From NCBI GenBank assembly GCA_004557505.1, contig SFGZ01000001.1:62001-126000 (forward strand): a stretch of DNA of 64,000 nt, in the 5' to 3' direction. Below are positions 41,731-54,963 of the stretch, in pieces. The translations under genes and the position numbers were made by a program. Numbering within the stretch: position 1 is the first letter of the stretch; every line of letters starts with the position of its first letter. Under the pieces are notes generated by a model. It was not told the DNA's origin and searched no databases. It was given only the letters and a program-made list of their open reading frames with translations. The stretch is from Coriobacteriaceae bacterium (lineage in GTDB: Bacteria; Actinomycetota; Coriobacteriia; Coriobacteriales; Atopobiaceae).

Positions 41731-44700
41731 CTACCCCTCAACGGCCCTCTCGGCCGCGTCCGCAAGCTCACGCAGCCAGTCGGTCGCGGCCTCCACGTCG
41801 GCCTCGTCCGCCCGCCACGTCCAGTTGCCCTCGGCCACGCCCGGCACGTTCATGCGCGCCTCGTTGCCGAGGAACAGCACGTCCTGCAAAGGCATGATCA
41901 CCACGCCGTTGTCCACGCCGACGGCACGGCGTTCGATGTCGCGCGCCACCTCCGTGGCCCTCTCGGCGTCTCCGCCGGTAAAGCTGCGGGCGCACCAGCC
42001 CACGAGCGTCTCGGTGTCGTGCGTGCCCGTATAGACCACGGCCCCCTCGCTGGGGGTGAACTCGTTGCGGACGTCTTGGTCGGCAAATTGCACGACGCTC
42101 ATGCCGGGCACGCCCGTCTCGGCGATGAGCGCGCGCACGGCTGGCGTGACGTTGCCCAGGTCCTCGGCAATGAGGGGCAGCCCGCCAAAGAGCTTGTTGG
42201 CCGCACGGAAGAGGTTGGCGCCAGGCCCAAAGGCGTACGCGCCCTCCGTTGCCGGCCTGCCGGCCTCGATCTTGTAGTACGAGGAGAACCCGATGAAGTG
42301 GTCGAGGCGCACGTAGTCGTACAGCTTGAAGGCGCGTTCGAGCCTGCGCAGCCACCAGTCATAGCCGTCTGAGCGCAGGGCGTCCCAATTGTAGGTGGGG
42401 TTGCCCCAGAGTTGTCCCTCGGTGGAGAGCTGGTCGGCAGGGGCCCCAGCCTGCATCGCCGCGCGCCCGTCCCCGTCCAGGTCAAAGATGTCTGGCTCGC
42501 TCCACACGTCAGCGGAGTCTGCCGAGACGTACATGGGCATGTCGCCCACGATGCGCACGCCGCGCTCGTTGGCGTACGCGCGAAGCTCGCTCCACTCGAG
42601 CTGGAACTCATACTGCAACTTGCGCGCCGCCTCGATGCCCGACGCCAGCGCGGGGTCGTCCGCAAGGCGCGGCGCGTACCCGCGATAGCGCTCGGGCCAT
42701 GCCTGCCACGGGGCGTCGTCGAACTTCTCCTTCAGGGCGCAGAAGGTGGCGTACGGCGTGAGCCAGTAGTCGTTGTCGTCGCAGAACTCCGCGAAGCGGC
42801 CGTCCCCAAAGAGGGAGTCGTCCGCAAGGACCTCCTCGGGGTCGCGCTCGAGGAGCGCAACGTTGCCCGCGTTGGCGGCCAGCCCCGCATAGGGCGAACC
42901 ATACTCGTCCGTTGGGTTCACCGGAAGCACCTGCCAGTAGCGCTGGCCGCAGCTGGCCAGCCAGTCGACGAAGCGCTTCGCAGGCGCCCCCAGGGTCCCC
43001 GGCTTGCCCTCGTTGGGAACCGAGGTCACGTGGCACAGCACGCCCATGCCGCGCTCGAGCGGCTTCTGTAGCCGCACGCGCCTGTGGAAGTGGAGCACCG
43101 CGGTGCCCAGCGGCCAGAGGAGGACCTCCGCCTGCCCCTGCGAGACCTTTGGCTCGCGTCCGGAGACGATGTCCGAGACCTCCATGCCGCTCTCGATGGG
43201 CACCCGCACGGTATGCGAGGCGCTCAGGCTGGCGTTGACAAGCACGCAGACGCAGTCGCTCTTGGTGCGGCTCCGACGCCAGAAGCCAAAGACGTCATCG
43301 CCGGCCGAGAACGGGTTGAACTTGCCGTCCACCAGCACGTCGAGCGTCTTGCGCACGGCAATGGCGTTGCGGTAGATGTCAAAGCAGTCCTTGTCGCCGC
43401 CGTCCCAGGGGTATGCGGCGCGGTTGTACGGGTCGCGGAACCCCTCCATGCCGCGCTCGTCCCCGTAGTAGATGCAGGGGACGCCCGGCAGGGTCATCTG
43501 CAAGAGCGTGATTGCCCACAGGCGACTCTTGGCCAGGCTTCGCTGGCCGGAGTCAAGGCGGTACGACGCGCACTCGGACTCGGAGAGCGTGTCGGGATTG
43601 GGCGCCTCGCCAAGCATCGTGAACAGGCGCTCGCGGTCATGACTGCCCAGGAGGTTGAGCTCGCAGTAGAACGCCTGGGCGGGGTAGTTCTCGCCCAGCT
43701 GCTCCAAGCGCCTTGTGAGCTCCTGTGCGCCAATCTCGTTGCGCATGAACGCGAGAAGCCCCTCGCGCAGCGGGTAGTTCATGGTGCCGTCGAGCTCCGA
43801 GCCCTCAAAGTACTGGCGCAGGGAGCCATAGGCCGTCTTGTTGCTGGCATCCTCCCACACCTCGCCGATGAGGAGGCCGTCGGGCTTCTCGGCGAGGACC
43901 GCGTGCTTGATGTCGGCGATGAAGCCGTCTGGGAGCTCGTCTGCCACATCCAGGCGCCAGCCACGCGCGCCGTCGCGCAGCCACCGGCGCACCACGCCCT
44001 CGCGGCCGCAAATGAACTCGTGGTAGGAGGGGTCGTTCTCGTTGATGGCGGGAAGGTCGTCCACGCCCCACCAGCTGTCGTAGGTCCCGTCGTCATGGAA
44101 GGTGTACCACGAGCGATAGACCGAGTCCGGGCTCTGGTAGGCGCCGACGGAGTCCGGGTAGTTCCCGTACTTGTTGAAGTAGCGAGAGTCGCAGCCGGTG
44201 TGGTTGAACACGCCGTCCAGGATCACCGAGATACCCATCTCCTCGGCGTCCACGCACAGGCAACGGAAGCTCTCCTCGTCTCCCAGCATGGGGTCGATGG
44301 CCATGTAGTCACCCGTGTCATAGCGATGGTTGCCCGCCGCCTCGAAGATGGGGTTGAGGTAGATGACCGTCACGCCCAGGTCCTTGAGGTAGCCCAGCTT
44401 CTCGCGGACGCCCTCGAGCGTGCCGCCGTAGAAGTCCCAGCGCCTGATGCGGCCGTCCTCGTCCTTGTCGTAGGATGGCGGGGTTGACCAGTCGTCGACC
44501 ACCGCGCGCCCGGGACCCGCGATGTGCGGGCGCTCCATGGCAACGTCGGCCCTGCGGCGCCAGTCCTTGCCGCGGGAAAAGCGATCGGGAAAGATCTGGT
44601 AGACAATGCCACCACGGTACCAGTTGGGCTGGATGGCGCGCTGCCTGTAGACGGTTATCTGAAACGACGGCGGATCCCCGTAGGCAAACGCGCCCTCGCC

Positions 44701-45006
44701 GGTGGTCCAGCCGGGCTGCGCGCCGTAGCGCCACACGGCGCCGTTGGACGCCTCGATGTCGAAGCTATACCAGATGATGCCGGTCCGTTCCGGCGTAAAG
44801 GTGACCGAGAAGTGCGTGATGCCGTCGCGCTTCTCGCCATGCATCTCGTACAGGCGTTCACCGGCCCCGTCCGTCCAGGTGCGAAGCGTGCAGAACACCA
44901 CCTCGTCGTCCCAGACGTCGATGCCGACACTAACGGTGCCGCCCAGGCGGACGGCACCAAAGGGGTCTCTATACTCCCTCTCGGAAGTTACGTGCCGTGC
45001 CTTCAA
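41731..45006 (-). CDS. GH13 alpha-glucan hydrolase (debranching type) fused to 4-alpha-glucanotransferase (MalQ)
   Basis: A 1091-residue bifunctional enzyme. Residues about 1-120 are a beta-sandwich like those before neopullulanases. Residues about 125-600 are a GH13 domain with GIVYQIFPDRFSRG, nucleophile in GWRLDVADELP, acid/base in LLIGEVWED and LGSHDRERL. Residues about 615-1091 are a GH77 amylomaltase with YVRLDHFIGF (nucleophile), LIAEDLGNVT (acid) and GTHDTETLVGW. It would trim branches or maltodextrins and disproportionate the short glucans. The start appears to be TTG at 45006, three bases past the glgA stop, with AGGTAAGG upstream. This fused form is known in some anaerobes. Confidence 0.9.
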   Translation of the reverse strand: MKARHVTSEREYRDPFGAVRLGGTVSVGIDVWDDEVVFCTLRTWTDGAGERLYEMHGEKRDGITHFSVTFTPERTGIIWYSFDIEASNGAVWRYGAQPGWTTGEGAFAYGDPPSFQITVYRQRAIQPNWYRGGIVYQIFPDRFSRGKDWRRRADVAMERPHIAGPGRAVVDDWSTPPSYDKDEDGRIRRWDFYGGTLEGVREKLGYLKDLGVTVIYLNPIFEAAGNHRYDTGDYMAIDPMLGDEESFRCLCVDAEEMGISVILDGVFNHTGCDSRYFNKYGNYPDSVGAYQSPDSVYRSWYTFHDDGTYDSWWGVDDLPAINENDPSYHEFICGREGVVRRWLRDGARGWRLDVADELPDGFIADIKHAVLAEKPDGLLIGEVWEDASNKTAYGSLRQYFEGSELDGTMNYPLREGLLAFMRNEIGAQELTRRLEQLGENYPAQAFYCELNLLGSHDRERLFTMLGEAPNPDTLSESECASYRLDSGQRSLAKSRLWAITLLQMTLPGVPCIYYGDERGMEGFRDPYNRAAYPWDGGDKDCFDIYRNAIAVRKTLDVLVDGKFNPFSAGDDVFGFWRRSRTKSDCVCVLVNASLSASHTVRVPIESGMEVSDIVSGREPKVSQGQAEVLLWPLGTAVLHFHRRVRLQKPLERGMGVLCHVTSVPNEGKPGTLGAPAKRFVDWLASCGQRYWQVLPVNPTDEYGSPYAGLAANAGNVALLERDPEEVLADDSLFGDGRFAEFCDDNDYWLTPYATFCALKEKFDDAPWQAWPERYRGYAPRLADDPALASGIEAARKLQYEFQLEWSELRAYANERGVRIVGDMPMYVSADSADVWSEPDIFDLDGDGRAAMQAGAPADQLSTEGQLWGNPTYNWDALRSDGYDWWLRRLERAFKLYDYVRLDHFIGFSSYYKIEAGRPATEGAYAFGPGANLFRAANKLFGGLPLIAEDLGNVTPAVRALIAETGVPGMSVVQFADQDVRNEFTPSEGAVVYTGTHDTETLVGWCARSFTGGDAERATEVARDIERRAVGVDNGVVIMPLQDVLFLGNEARMNVPGVAEGNWTWRADEADVEAATDWLRELADAAERAVEG

Positions 45007-45009
45007 GCC

Positions 45010-46509
45010 TTACCTATCTCTTCTCTTGTTGTATCGGATGACCTCTGGATGAAGCGCATGGTAGATGTCCATGTAGTCATTTGCGGCACGGCGCCAGCTG
45101 AAGTCCGTCGCCATGGCCTGGAGCATGAGCTTAGTCCAGAGCTCCTGGTTCGTCCAGAAGATTTCGCATGCCCCCAGGAGGGTGTCGGCCATCTCGTCCG
45201 CGTTCATGTTGGAGAAGCGGAAGCCGGTGCCCTCGCCGGTGAACTTGTTGTACGGGACCACGGAGTCGCGCAGGCCGCCCGTCTCGCGCACGAGGGGGAG
45301 CGTGCCGTAGCGCATGGCGATCATCTGAGAGAGGCCGCAGGGCTCGAACTCGGACGGCATGAGCAGGATGTCACCACCCGCGTACATGCGGTGCGACAGC
45401 GCGTTGTCAAACGCAATGCGCGCGCACATCATGTCGCCGTACTTCTGGTCGAAGTAGCGAAACGCCTCCTCATGGTCCGCGTCGCCGGTGCCGAGGATGG
45501 CCACCTGGACGCCACGCTTCATGATGCCGTCCATGGCGTAGCGAACGAGCCCCAGGCCCTTCTGGTTGGTGAGGCGGCCGATCATGACCACGAGCGGGCG
45601 CGTGGGGTCCTGGCGAAGGCCAAGCTCCTCCTGGAGGGCGCGCTTGCACTCGGCCTTGTTGGCAAGGTCGTCGGCCGCATAGTTGGCCGCTATCATGCCA
45701 TCGGTCTTGGGGTTCCAGATCGTCGTGTCAATGCCGTTGAGGATGCCGTTGAGGATGCCGGAGCGGCGACGGAAGATGGGGTCGAGCCCCTCTCCGTAGA
45801 ACGGCATCTGCAACTCGTAGGCATAGCTGGGGCTCACGGTGCTGAGGGCGTCCGCATAGCACAGGCCGCCCTTCATGAAGTTGATCGATTCCCTGTCGCA
45901 GTAGAGCTGATTGCGCGCGGCGGGGATGTCGGCAAGCCCGAGCACGTCGGAGAGCATCTTGTCGCCATACTGGCCCTGGAACTTGATGTTGTGGACCGTC
46001 ATGACGGTCTTGACGTCGTTGCACTGCGGGGCGCCGCGGTAAAACTCGCGCAGGAAGACGGGGCAGAGCGCCGTCTGCCAGTCGTTGCAGTGCAGGACGT
46101 CGCAGGCGAGCTCCGGCACCTTGACGATAGCCTCGCAGATGGCCTTCGCAAAGAAGGCGAAGCGCTCGCCATCATCGAAGTAGCCATAGAACTCAGCGCG
46201 CTTGAAGTACGCCTCGTTGTCAACGAAGTAGAAGTCGAGCCCCTGAAGCTCGAGCTTCTCGATGCCGCAGTAGACGCTTCTCCACGCCAGCGGAACGTAG
46301 AAGTCCGCAACGTGCCTCATGCGGTCCTTATACTCCTGGGGGATGGCGCCGTACTTTGGCATGATGACCGCCACCTTGGCGCCGGCATGCTTGAGCGCGC
46401 GCGGAAGGGATCCCGCCACATCGCCCAAGCCACCGGTCTTGGCGAACGGCACCGCCTCTGAGGATGCAAAGAGGATCCTCAGCTTCCTGCGGTGTGTGCT
46501 TGTTGGCAT
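45010..46509 (-). CDS. glgA: Glycogen synthase (ADP-glucose)
   Basis: A 499-residue GT5 glycosyltransferase that extends glycogen from ADP-glucose. The N-terminal SSEAVPFAKTGGLGDVAGSL contains the KTGGL nucleotide-sugar motif. The C-terminal half has VMIGRLTNQKGLGLV and PSEFEPCGLSQMIAMRYG, with the catalytic Glu. The start at 46509 is favoured by AAAGGTGG six bases upstream. It follows glgD by 11 bases. Confidence 0.95.
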   Translation of the reverse strand: MPTSTHRRKLRILFASSEAVPFAKTGGLGDVAGSLPRALKHAGAKVAVIMPKYGAIPQEYKDRMRHVADFYVPLAWRSVYCGIEKLELQGLDFYFVDNEAYFKRAEFYGYFDDGERFAFFAKAICEAIVKVPELACDVLHCNDWQTALCPVFLREFYRGAPQCNDVKTVMTVHNIKFQGQYGDKMLSDVLGLADIPAARNQLYCDRESINFMKGGLCYADALSTVSPSYAYELQMPFYGEGLDPIFRRRSGILNGILNGIDTTIWNPKTDGMIAANYAADDLANKAECKRALQEELGLRQDPTRPLVVMIGRLTNQKGLGLVRYAMDGIMKRGVQVAILGTGDADHEEAFRYFDQKYGDMMCARIAFDNALSHRMYAGGDILLMPSEFEPCGLSQMIAMRYGTLPLVRETGGLRDSVVPYNKFTGEGTGFRFSNMNADEMADTLLGACEIFWTNQELWTKLMLQAMATDFSWRRAANDYMDIYHALHPEVIRYNKRRDR

Positions 46510-46520
46510 GGTTCCCACCT

Positions 46521-47615
46521 TTACTCGCGAACCTTTCCCTTGACGAGGACGTCCTCGGGGGTGCCGCGCAGCTCGGTGCCTGCCGAGACGACGTTGTTCC
46601 TATCGACAACCGCGTTCTCGACACGGGCACCGCTCTTGATGACGCAGTCCTGCATCACCACGGAGCCACGGATGGCGGCGCCGCTCTCCACGATGACGTT
46701 GCGGCCCAGGACGGAGTCGACCACGCTGCCAAAGATGCGGCAGCCGGCCGAGACGAGCGAGTTGGTGACGTGGGAGCCGGCCTCGAACTTGGCGGGCGAC
46801 GTGTCGTGCGCCTTGGTCTTGATGAAGCGCCCCTCGGGGAAGAGCTCGGCGTTGATGCGCGGGTCGAGCGCGTCCATGTTGGAGCGGTAGTAGCTCATCT
46901 TGTTGAACACCGCCGCGGCGTAGCCATCAAAGTTGTACGCCTGCACGTTCACGCGGCCGTAATCGTTGCCCATGGCCTCGAAGAGGTCGAGGTAATCGGT
47001 GGCGGCATACCAGTCGAACATGTCGAGCAGCAGCTGGCGGCTTATCACGAAGCAGTCGAGGAACGCGGTGTCGCCAAAGGAGACGCCGTGCTTCACGCCC
47101 GTGATGCGGGAGCCGTCAAGGTCGAAGCCGGTGACGTCGGCATCGTTGCCGTTGGCCTGCCTCACAAGCACGGTAATGTCCGCACCAGAGCTCACGTGGG
47201 CGCTGTGGAGCTCCTCGAGGTCCATGTTGTACACGAAGTTGGCGGTGGAGAAGATGACGTAGTCGGACTTGGACCTGGTGAAGAAGACCTTGTTGTGAAC
47301 GAGGTCGCGCAAAAGGAAGCGCGCGCCCGTGCGAGAGGTGCCAAAGGCGGAGCCGGGAAGGATGAAGAGACCGCCGTTCTTGCGGTCGAGGTTCCAGTCC
47401 TTGCCAGACCCCACGTGGTCGATGAGCGAGCGGTAGTTATAGGGCATGACCATGCCGACCGTGCGCAGACCCGCGTTGACCATGTTGGACAGGGGGAAGT
47501 CGACCAGACGATAGCGGCCGAGGAACGGCAGCGACGCGACTGGGCGGCTCTCGACGAGCGCGCTCGGGGACTTTGCCGAGTAGTTGCACGTGATGAGGCC
47601 TATGACCTTCTCCAT
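46521..47615 (-). CDS. glgD: Glucose-1-phosphate adenylyltransferase regulatory subunit GlgD
   Basis: A 364-residue GlgC homologue without the full catalytic set. The N-terminal segment ITCNYSAKSPSALVESRPVA replaces the GGxGxRL nucleotide loop of GlgC. The C-terminus has left-handed beta-helix repeats (GCRIFGSVVDSVLGRNVIVE). In Firmicutes GlgD combines with GlgC and raises its activity. It overlaps closely with glgC (three bases apart) and has GGGGGAG before the ATG at 47615. Confidence 0.93.
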   Translation of the reverse strand: MEKVIGLITCNYSAKSPSALVESRPVASLPFLGRYRLVDFPLSNMVNAGLRTVGMVMPYNYRSLIDHVGSGKDWNLDRKNGGLFILPGSAFGTSRTGARFLLRDLVHNKVFFTRSKSDYVIFSTANFVYNMDLEELHSAHVSSGADITVLVRQANGNDADVTGFDLDGSRITGVKHGVSFGDTAFLDCFVISRQLLLDMFDWYAATDYLDLFEAMGNDYGRVNVQAYNFDGYAAAVFNKMSYYRSNMDALDPRINAELFPEGRFIKTKAHDTSPAKFEAGSHVTNSLVSAGCRIFGSVVDSVLGRNVIVESGAAIRGSVVMQDCVIKSGARVENAVVDRNNVVSAGTELRGTPEDVLVKGKVRE

Positions 47616-47618
47616 TGC

Positions 47619-48764
47619 TTACTCCCCCTTTCCAACAACGACGTCATTCCCAATGACGGCCGTGTCCTTCGTAGAGTCGACGCTGCCAAGGTTCACGTTG
47701 TCCTCGACGACGGAGTTCTCGCCCAGGATAGCGCGGACGACGTGCGCGCCACTCTTCACGACGGCGCCGGGAAGCAGGACGGAGTCGACGACCGTGGCAT
47801 GCTCTCCAACGTAGGCATCGACCGAGAGGATCGAGTGCTTGGCCTTGCCGTAGACCTGCACGCCATTGGCGACCAGGCAGTCATCGACGTCACCATCGCG
47901 ACCCACGTACGCGGGCGGCCTCGTGGAGGCGTTGCTCATGATGGGGAAGTCCTCGCTGTAGAGGTCAAAGGCGGGGTTGGGGCCGAGAAGGTCCATGCTC
48001 GTCTCGTGGTAGCTCGAGATGGTGCCCACGTCGCGCCAGAAGCCGTTGAACTCGTAGGTATACAGGCGCTTGCCGTCCGCCAGGAGCTTGGGGATGATGT
48101 CCTTCCCGAAGTCGTGCTCGGAGGTCTGATCGATGGCGTCCTCTTTGAGGGAGGCCACGAGGAGATCGGCGTTGAAGATGTAGATGCCCATGGAGGCGAG
48201 GTTGGAATCGGGCTTCTTGGGCTTCTCGGTGAACTTGACGATGCGCTCGTCCTCGTCCTGGGTGATGATGCCAAAGCGCGAGGCCTCCTCCCAGGGCACC
48301 GGCATGACGGCGATGGTGAGGTCGGCGTCGTGGCGCTTGTGATTCTCGAGCATCTTGCCGTAGTCCATGCGGTAGAGCTGATCGCCCGAGAGGATGAGCA
48401 CGTACGCGGGGTCGTTCTGGTCGATGTAGCCAAGGTTCTGCGTCACGGCGTCCGCCGTGCCCTCATACCAGGCGCCACCGGTCTGCGTGGCGTAGGGCGG
48501 GAGAATCGAGACGCCGCCGTTGCGCTCGTCGAGGTTCCATGCCTCGCCGGTGCCAATGTAGGAGTGCAGGAGGTACGGGCGGTACTGCGTGAGGACGCCC
48601 ACCGTCGAGACACCCGAGTTTACGCAGTTGGAAAGCGCAAAGTCGATGATGCGGAACTTACCCCCAAACGAGACCGCAGGCTTTGCGACATTGCTGGTGA
48701 GCGCGCCGAGCCTGCTGCCCTGTCCTCCGGCAAGAAGCATCGCGATGCATTCCTTCTTGCTCAT
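47619..48764 (-). CDS. glgC: Glucose-1-phosphate adenylyltransferase
   Basis: A 381-residue enzyme making ADP-glucose, the committed step of glycogen synthesis. [16 protein letters not shown] is the nucleotide loop, [15 protein letters not shown] the metal/catalytic region, and [14 protein letters not shown] the glucose-1-phosphate site; a beta-helix follows. I chose the ATG at 48764 (MSKKECIAM) with GGGGGACC upstream. It sits between glgP and glgD. Confidence 0.96.
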   Translation of the reverse strand: MSKKECIAMLLAGGQGSRLGALTSNVAKPAVSFGGKFRIIDFALSNCVNSGVSTVGVLTQYRPYLLHSYIGTGEAWNLDERNGGVSILPPYATQTGGAWYEGTADAVTQNLGYIDQNDPAYVLILSGDQLYRMDYGKMLENHKRHDADLTIAVMPVPWEEASRFGIITQDEDERIVKFTEKPKKPDSNLASMGIYIFNADLLVASLKEDAIDQTSEHDFGKDIIPKLLADGKRLYTYEFNGFWRDVGTISSYHETSMDLLGPNPAFDLYSEDFPIMSNASTRPPAYVGRDGDVDDCLVANGVQVYGKAKHSILSVDAYVGEHATVVDSVLLPGAVVKSGAHVVRAILGENSVVEDNVNLGSVDSTKDTAVIGNDVVVGKGE

Positions 48765-48837
48765 AAGGTCCCCCATTCCCTTCGATCGACCCAACATATG
48801 CCACGTACCTTCAACCCGCAGGTCTGCGGGACGGTTC

Positions 48838-51270
48838 CTATGCCTCAATATGCCAGATATCACCCATGTACTCGCGAATAGTTCGGTCACTGGAGAAGTA
48901 TCCGGCCTTGGCAGTATTGTGCAGCGCCACCTTGTTCCATGCGGCGCGGTCTCCGTAGGCGGTGGTGAGCTGGTCCCAAGCGTCAACGTAGGAGCGGAAG
49001 TCACGCAGGACGAGGTCTGGGTCATTGCTCGCCATGAGATAGTCGTGGATGCTCTCGAAGTTGCCGGAGAGGTGCGCGAGCGAGCCATCGGAGAGCATGT
49101 CCACCACGCGGCCAAGCCGCTCGCGGTCGGCGTTGTACTGGTCCCAGGCGAAGTAGGTGCCGGAGGCGCGCAGGGCGTCGACCTCCTCGGTGCGCAGGCC
49201 AAAGATCTTGATGCTCTCGTCACCCACGAGCTTGGCGATCTCGACGTTAGCGCCATCGTAGGTGCCCAGGGTGATGGCGGCGTTCATCATGAGCTTCATG
49301 TTCGAGGTGCCAGAGGCCTCGGTGCCGGCGGTCGAGATCTGCTCGGAGATCTCTGCGGCGGGATAGATGAGCTGGGCGCTCGACACGGCGAAGTTGGGGA
49401 CGAAGGCGACCTTGATCTTGTCGTTGGCGCGCGCGTCGTTGTTCACCACGTCAGCCACCGAGTTGATGAGACGGATGACCTCCTTGGCGAAGGTATAGCT
49501 CTGGGCTGCCTTGCCGGAGAAGACGAACGCCGTAGGGCGTGGGTCGAAGTGCGGGTCGGCGAGGATGCGGTTGTAGACGTCCAGGATCTTGAACACGTTG
49601 AGGAGCTGGCGCTTGTAGGCGTGGAAGCGCTTGACCTGTACGTCGAAGACCATGGAGCAGTCAAGCTCGACGCCGGAGGTCTTGTGGACGTAGTCCGCAA
49701 GGCGCCGCTTGTCGGCGAGCTTGGCCTTCTCCATCTCGTCCAGGAAGCCGGCGTCTGTCTCAAAGGCGGTAAGCTTTTCCAGCTCAAAGGCGTCATCCAG
49801 CCAGCCCGTGCCAATGGCGCCCGAAATGAGGCGTGCATAGGGGGGGTTGGCCTCGGCGAGGAAGCGACGGTGCGAGACGCCGTTGGTCTTGTTGTTGAAC
49901 ATCTTGGGGTAGAGGCGATAGAAGTCTCTGAGGACGCCCTCCTCGAGGATGCCCGTGTGGAGCGCGGAGACGCCGTTCACCGAATGGCTGAAGATGACGG
50001 AGAGGTTTGCCATGCGGACCTGGCCATCCCACAGGATTGCCGTGCTCTTGAGCATGTCGCCCCAGTCATCGAAGGTGTGGGGGAAGCTCTCGCGGTAGCG
50101 GCGGTCGATCTCCTCGACGAACATGTACAGGCGCGGCATGAGGGAGCGGAAGGTGTCGATTGGCCACTTCTCCAGCGCCTCGGGCATGACCGTGTGGTTG
50201 GTGTAGGAGATGGTCTCCTTGGCGATCTTGAAGGCCAGGTCGAAGTCGACGCCGCACCCGTCCACCAGAAGGCGCATGAGCTCTGGGCCGCACATGGCGG
50301 GATGTGTGTCGTTGGTGTGGATGGCCACGTGATCGGCGAGGTGCTCCCAATCGGGGCCAAAGTCTCGCTCGTAGGTGCCGAGGATGGTTTGCAGACCCGC
50401 GGAGACAAACAGATACTCCTGCTTGAGGCGCAGGATCTTGCCGTGCTCGCCCGAGTCGTTCGGATAGAGGATCGTGGAGATGGCCTCCACGTCAGAGCGG
50501 AACTTGTTCGCCTTGGCGTAGTCGCCGTCGTTGAACGCATCGAGGTCGAAGTCCTCCTCGTAGGGCTCGGCGCTCCAGAGGCGCAGGCGGTTGACCTTCT
50601 TGACGCCATAGCCAACGATGGGCACGTCGTATGGGATGGCGCGCACCTTCTCGCCGCCCTCCTGGGTGAACCAGTAGCGGCCGGTCTCGTCCTCGTGGCG
50701 AACGACCCGGCCACCAAACTGGACGATCACCGTGTCGGAGTCGCGGCGCGACTCCCAGGGGAAGCCGTTCTCGAGCCAGTTGTCGGTCTTCTCGACCTGA
50801 CGGCCGCCCTCGATGACCTGACGGAACAGGCCGTAGTGGTAGCGCATGCCGTTACCGTAGCCGGCAATGCCCTCGTGCGCCATGGAGTCGAGGAAGCACG
50901 CGGCGAGGCGACCCAGGCCACCGTTGCCCAGGCCGGGATCCACCTCCTGGCGGCAGATGGCCTCGAGAGAGACGCCCATGTCCTCCACGCCCTGGGCGAC
51001 AATGTCACGGACGCCAAGGTTGAGGAGGTAGTTGTCGAGCAGGGGGCCAAGGAGGAACTCGAGGGAGAAGTAGTAGACCTTCTTCTCGCGCCTTCTCTGA
51101 TGCGTACCAAGACCGACGTTGCGCGACTTCTTTGCGATGAGCGTTGCGAGCACCTGGTAGCGCTCGAACTCGGTGCAGCCCTCGAACTCCTTGCCAAGGT
51201 CTGCCATGCAGGCCTCGCGGTACTGCTTCTCGAAATCTGCGACGTCGTTGAAGATCTTTTTCTGTGCCAT
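48838..51270 (-). CDS. glgP: Glycogen/maltodextrin phosphorylase
   Basis: An 810-residue GT35 phosphorylase that releases glucose-1-phosphate from glycogen. The pyridoxal-phosphate lysine is in [18 protein letters not shown], with Ser where many homologues have Gly (GTGNMK). [16 protein letters not shown] and [18 protein letters not shown] are further family marks. TTGGAG precedes the ATG at 51270. It is second in the operon after glgB, so synthesis and breakdown enzymes are made together and must be balanced at the protein level. Confidence 0.96.
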   Translation of the reverse strand: MAQKKIFNDVADFEKQYREACMADLGKEFEGCTEFERYQVLATLIAKKSRNVGLGTHQRRREKKVYYFSLEFLLGPLLDNYLLNLGVRDIVAQGVEDMGVSLEAICRQEVDPGLGNGGLGRLAACFLDSMAHEGIAGYGNGMRYHYGLFRQVIEGGRQVEKTDNWLENGFPWESRRDSDTVIVQFGGRVVRHEDETGRYWFTQEGGEKVRAIPYDVPIVGYGVKKVNRLRLWSAEPYEEDFDLDAFNDGDYAKANKFRSDVEAISTILYPNDSGEHGKILRLKQEYLFVSAGLQTILGTYERDFGPDWEHLADHVAIHTNDTHPAMCGPELMRLLVDGCGVDFDLAFKIAKETISYTNHTVMPEALEKWPIDTFRSLMPRLYMFVEEIDRRYRESFPHTFDDWGDMLKSTAILWDGQVRMANLSVIFSHSVNGVSALHTGILEEGVLRDFYRLYPKMFNNKTNGVSHRRFLAEANPPYARLISGAIGTGWLDDAFELEKLTAFETDAGFLDEMEKAKLADKRRLADYVHKTSGVELDCSMVFDVQVKRFHAYKRQLLNVFKILDVYNRILADPHFDPRPTAFVFSGKAAQSYTFAKEVIRLINSVADVVNNDARANDKIKVAFVPNFAVSSAQLIYPAAEISEQISTAGTEASGTSNMKLMMNAAITLGTYDGANVEIAKLVGDESIKIFGLRTEEVDALRASGTYFAWDQYNADRERLGRVVDMLSDGSLAHLSGNFESIHDYLMASNDPDLVLRDFRSYVDAWDQLTTAYGDRAAWNKVALHNTAKAGYFSSDRTIREYMGDIWHIEA

Positions 51271-51392
51271 GCGACTCCAATGCCATGTCTTACGGAACGG
51301 GATGCCCGAAAACGCGGACGCCCCGTCTCATTATACGGGCGCATCCATCACGCGCGAGTTGCCCGGGCGTTGCGCGCGTGGCGAATGGCGGC

Positions 51393-53570
<2,178 letters not shown>

Positions 53571-53929
53571 GCTCGCTCCTCACACGTCGTTTGTGTCCCC
53601 CATGGGGTGTGACATGCAGCTTGTTGACCACCACCCCGGTTCCTCCAATTATATTCCATAAAAACAAACTGTCCGGGGTTGTGCAGACGCTAAGCCGAGG
53701 AGTGCGGGAACGGTTCCACATGACGGTGCGAGCGGTGTATCTCGGGTGCCGAGCGGAGTTCTGGCGGTGTCGTGCGGCGGGTCAGCGGCATGCCGGGGAT
53801 CCGCGTGCCAGGAGCGGCCAATTGCCCGCGTGCCACCGCCGGCAGTCGGCCGGAGGCGGGGATTCGCGCGTCGGGCGCGCCCAATTGCGGGCCTTTGGGT
53901 ATCATTGTCGCCAGACGAGAGGAGCGGCC
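53571..53929. other. Divergent promoter region between glgB and nth
   Basis: This 359-base gap must hold the promoters of the glycogen operon (minus) and nth (plus). An AT-rich patch near 53645-53680 (TTATATTCCATAAAAACAAAC) is the likeliest site for the glg promoter. Two related segments of 35 bases, 53795-53829 and 53858-53892, share GGGGAT at the start and CAATTG near the end. No gene is seen. Confidence 0.5.
53795..53892 (+). repeat. Imperfect direct repeat upstream of nth
   Basis: Two 35-base segments start with GGGGATCCGCG and GGGGATTCGCG and end with CCAATTGCCC and CCAATTGCGG; roughly 70 percent of bases match by eye, with the copies 63 bases apart. Could be a binding-site pair or a decayed intergenic repeat. 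Confidence 0.45.
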
Positions 53930-54607
53930 ATGCCGAGGGAGTCCAAGAGGTCAAAGCGAGAGCGCGCCACCGAGATATGCCGCCGTATGGGCCAGCTGTA
54001 TCCCGGTGTTAAGAGCGCCCTCACGTTTGCGAACCCGTTCGAGCTTGTGATTTGCGTGCTTCTCTCGGCGCAGACGACCGACGCTGGCGTGAACCGCGTG
54101 ACGCCCGAGCTTTTCTCACGCTGGCCAAACGCCGGGTCCATGGCCGCGGCCGACCCTGCGGAGGTGGGCGAGGTCATACGCTCCATTGGCTTCTGGCGCG
54201 CCAAGTCCAAGCACTGCGTCGAGGCGGCGCAGATGATCGTCTCGGACTTTGGCGGAGAGGTCCCCGGCACCATGGACGACCTCTGCCGACTTCCGGGAGT
54301 GGGGAGAAAGACCGCCAATATCGTACTCAACAAGGCGTTTGGCGTGGTGGACGGCATCGCCGTTGACACCCACGTGTTCCGCCTGGCAACGCGCTTTGGG
54401 CTCACGCGGGCAACGACACCAACGGCGGCTGAGAAGGACCTGCTCGACGTCATCCCCCGCGAGCTGTGGGGCAACGTCAACGAGGAGTGGATTCACTTTG
54501 GGCGCGACACCTGCACGGCGCGCTCGCCAAAATGCGTCGGGTGCCCCATGGCCGACATCTGCCCCAGCGCGGGGCAACCCAACCGTTACGTCACGCGCAG
54601 GAAGTAG
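53930..54607 (+). CDS. nth: Endonuclease III
   Basis: A 225-residue DNA glycosylase/AP lyase for oxidised pyrimidines. The helix-hairpin-helix LCRLPGVGRKTANIVLNKAF carries the catalytic Lys, VDTHVFRLATR the catalytic Asp, and the C-terminal Cys set (CTARSPKCVGCPMADIC) binds a 4Fe-4S cluster. The ATG at 53930 follows GAGAGGAGCGGCC. It is a single-gene unit on the plus strand. Confidence 0.95.
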   Translation: MPRESKRSKRERATEICRRMGQLYPGVKSALTFANPFELVICVLLSAQTTDAGVNRVTPELFSRWPNAGSMAAADPAEVGEVIRSIGFWRAKSKHCVEAAQMIVSDFGGEVPGTMDDLCRLPGVGRKTANIVLNKAFGVVDGIAVDTHVFRLATRFGLTRATTPTAAEKDLLDVIPRELWGNVNEEWIHFGRDTCTARSPKCVGCPMADICPSAGQPNRYVTRRK

Positions 54608-54674
54608 GCAGGGGCGCGGGGCGGGAGGCGCGGGGCGCTTGGAGCGGGGGCGCCCGGGAGGCCAGTGCCGCGCT

Positions 54675-54800
54675 TTCCGGACGGTTAGACCCCCTTAAAC
54701 GTCGTATTTCCGCGGATGGATGGCGGACACCGCATTTTCCGGACGGTTAGATCCCCTTAAACGTCCGGAAAATTCCTAAACGTCCGAGAAATGGGGGCTC
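54675..54800 (+). repeat. Repeat family B, locus 2
   Basis: Most of the 356-base gap 54608-54963 carries no gene. Two units start with TTTCCGGACGGTTAGA and TTTTCCGGACGGTTAGA near 54675 and 54736, each followed by CCCCTTAAACGTC, and a third partial CCTAAACGTCCG follows. They share the (G)TTAG...TTAAACGTC core with 12961-13130. Some arms are self-complementary (CCGGACG with CGTCCGG), so this may also end nth and metY transcripts. Confidence 0.75.
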
Positions 54801-54963
54801 TCTCTCCTCGCCCCTCTCCTCACCACTCCCAGCTCTCCCCTCCTCGCCGGAGCTCGCGTCTCGCGGCAACCGCGACGACAACCGGCGCTCCGGCGTCGCG
54901 GTCACCGTCGCGGCAACCATGGCGCCCTTGCCCAGGCGCAGCCGACGAGTGGCCGACGGCAGC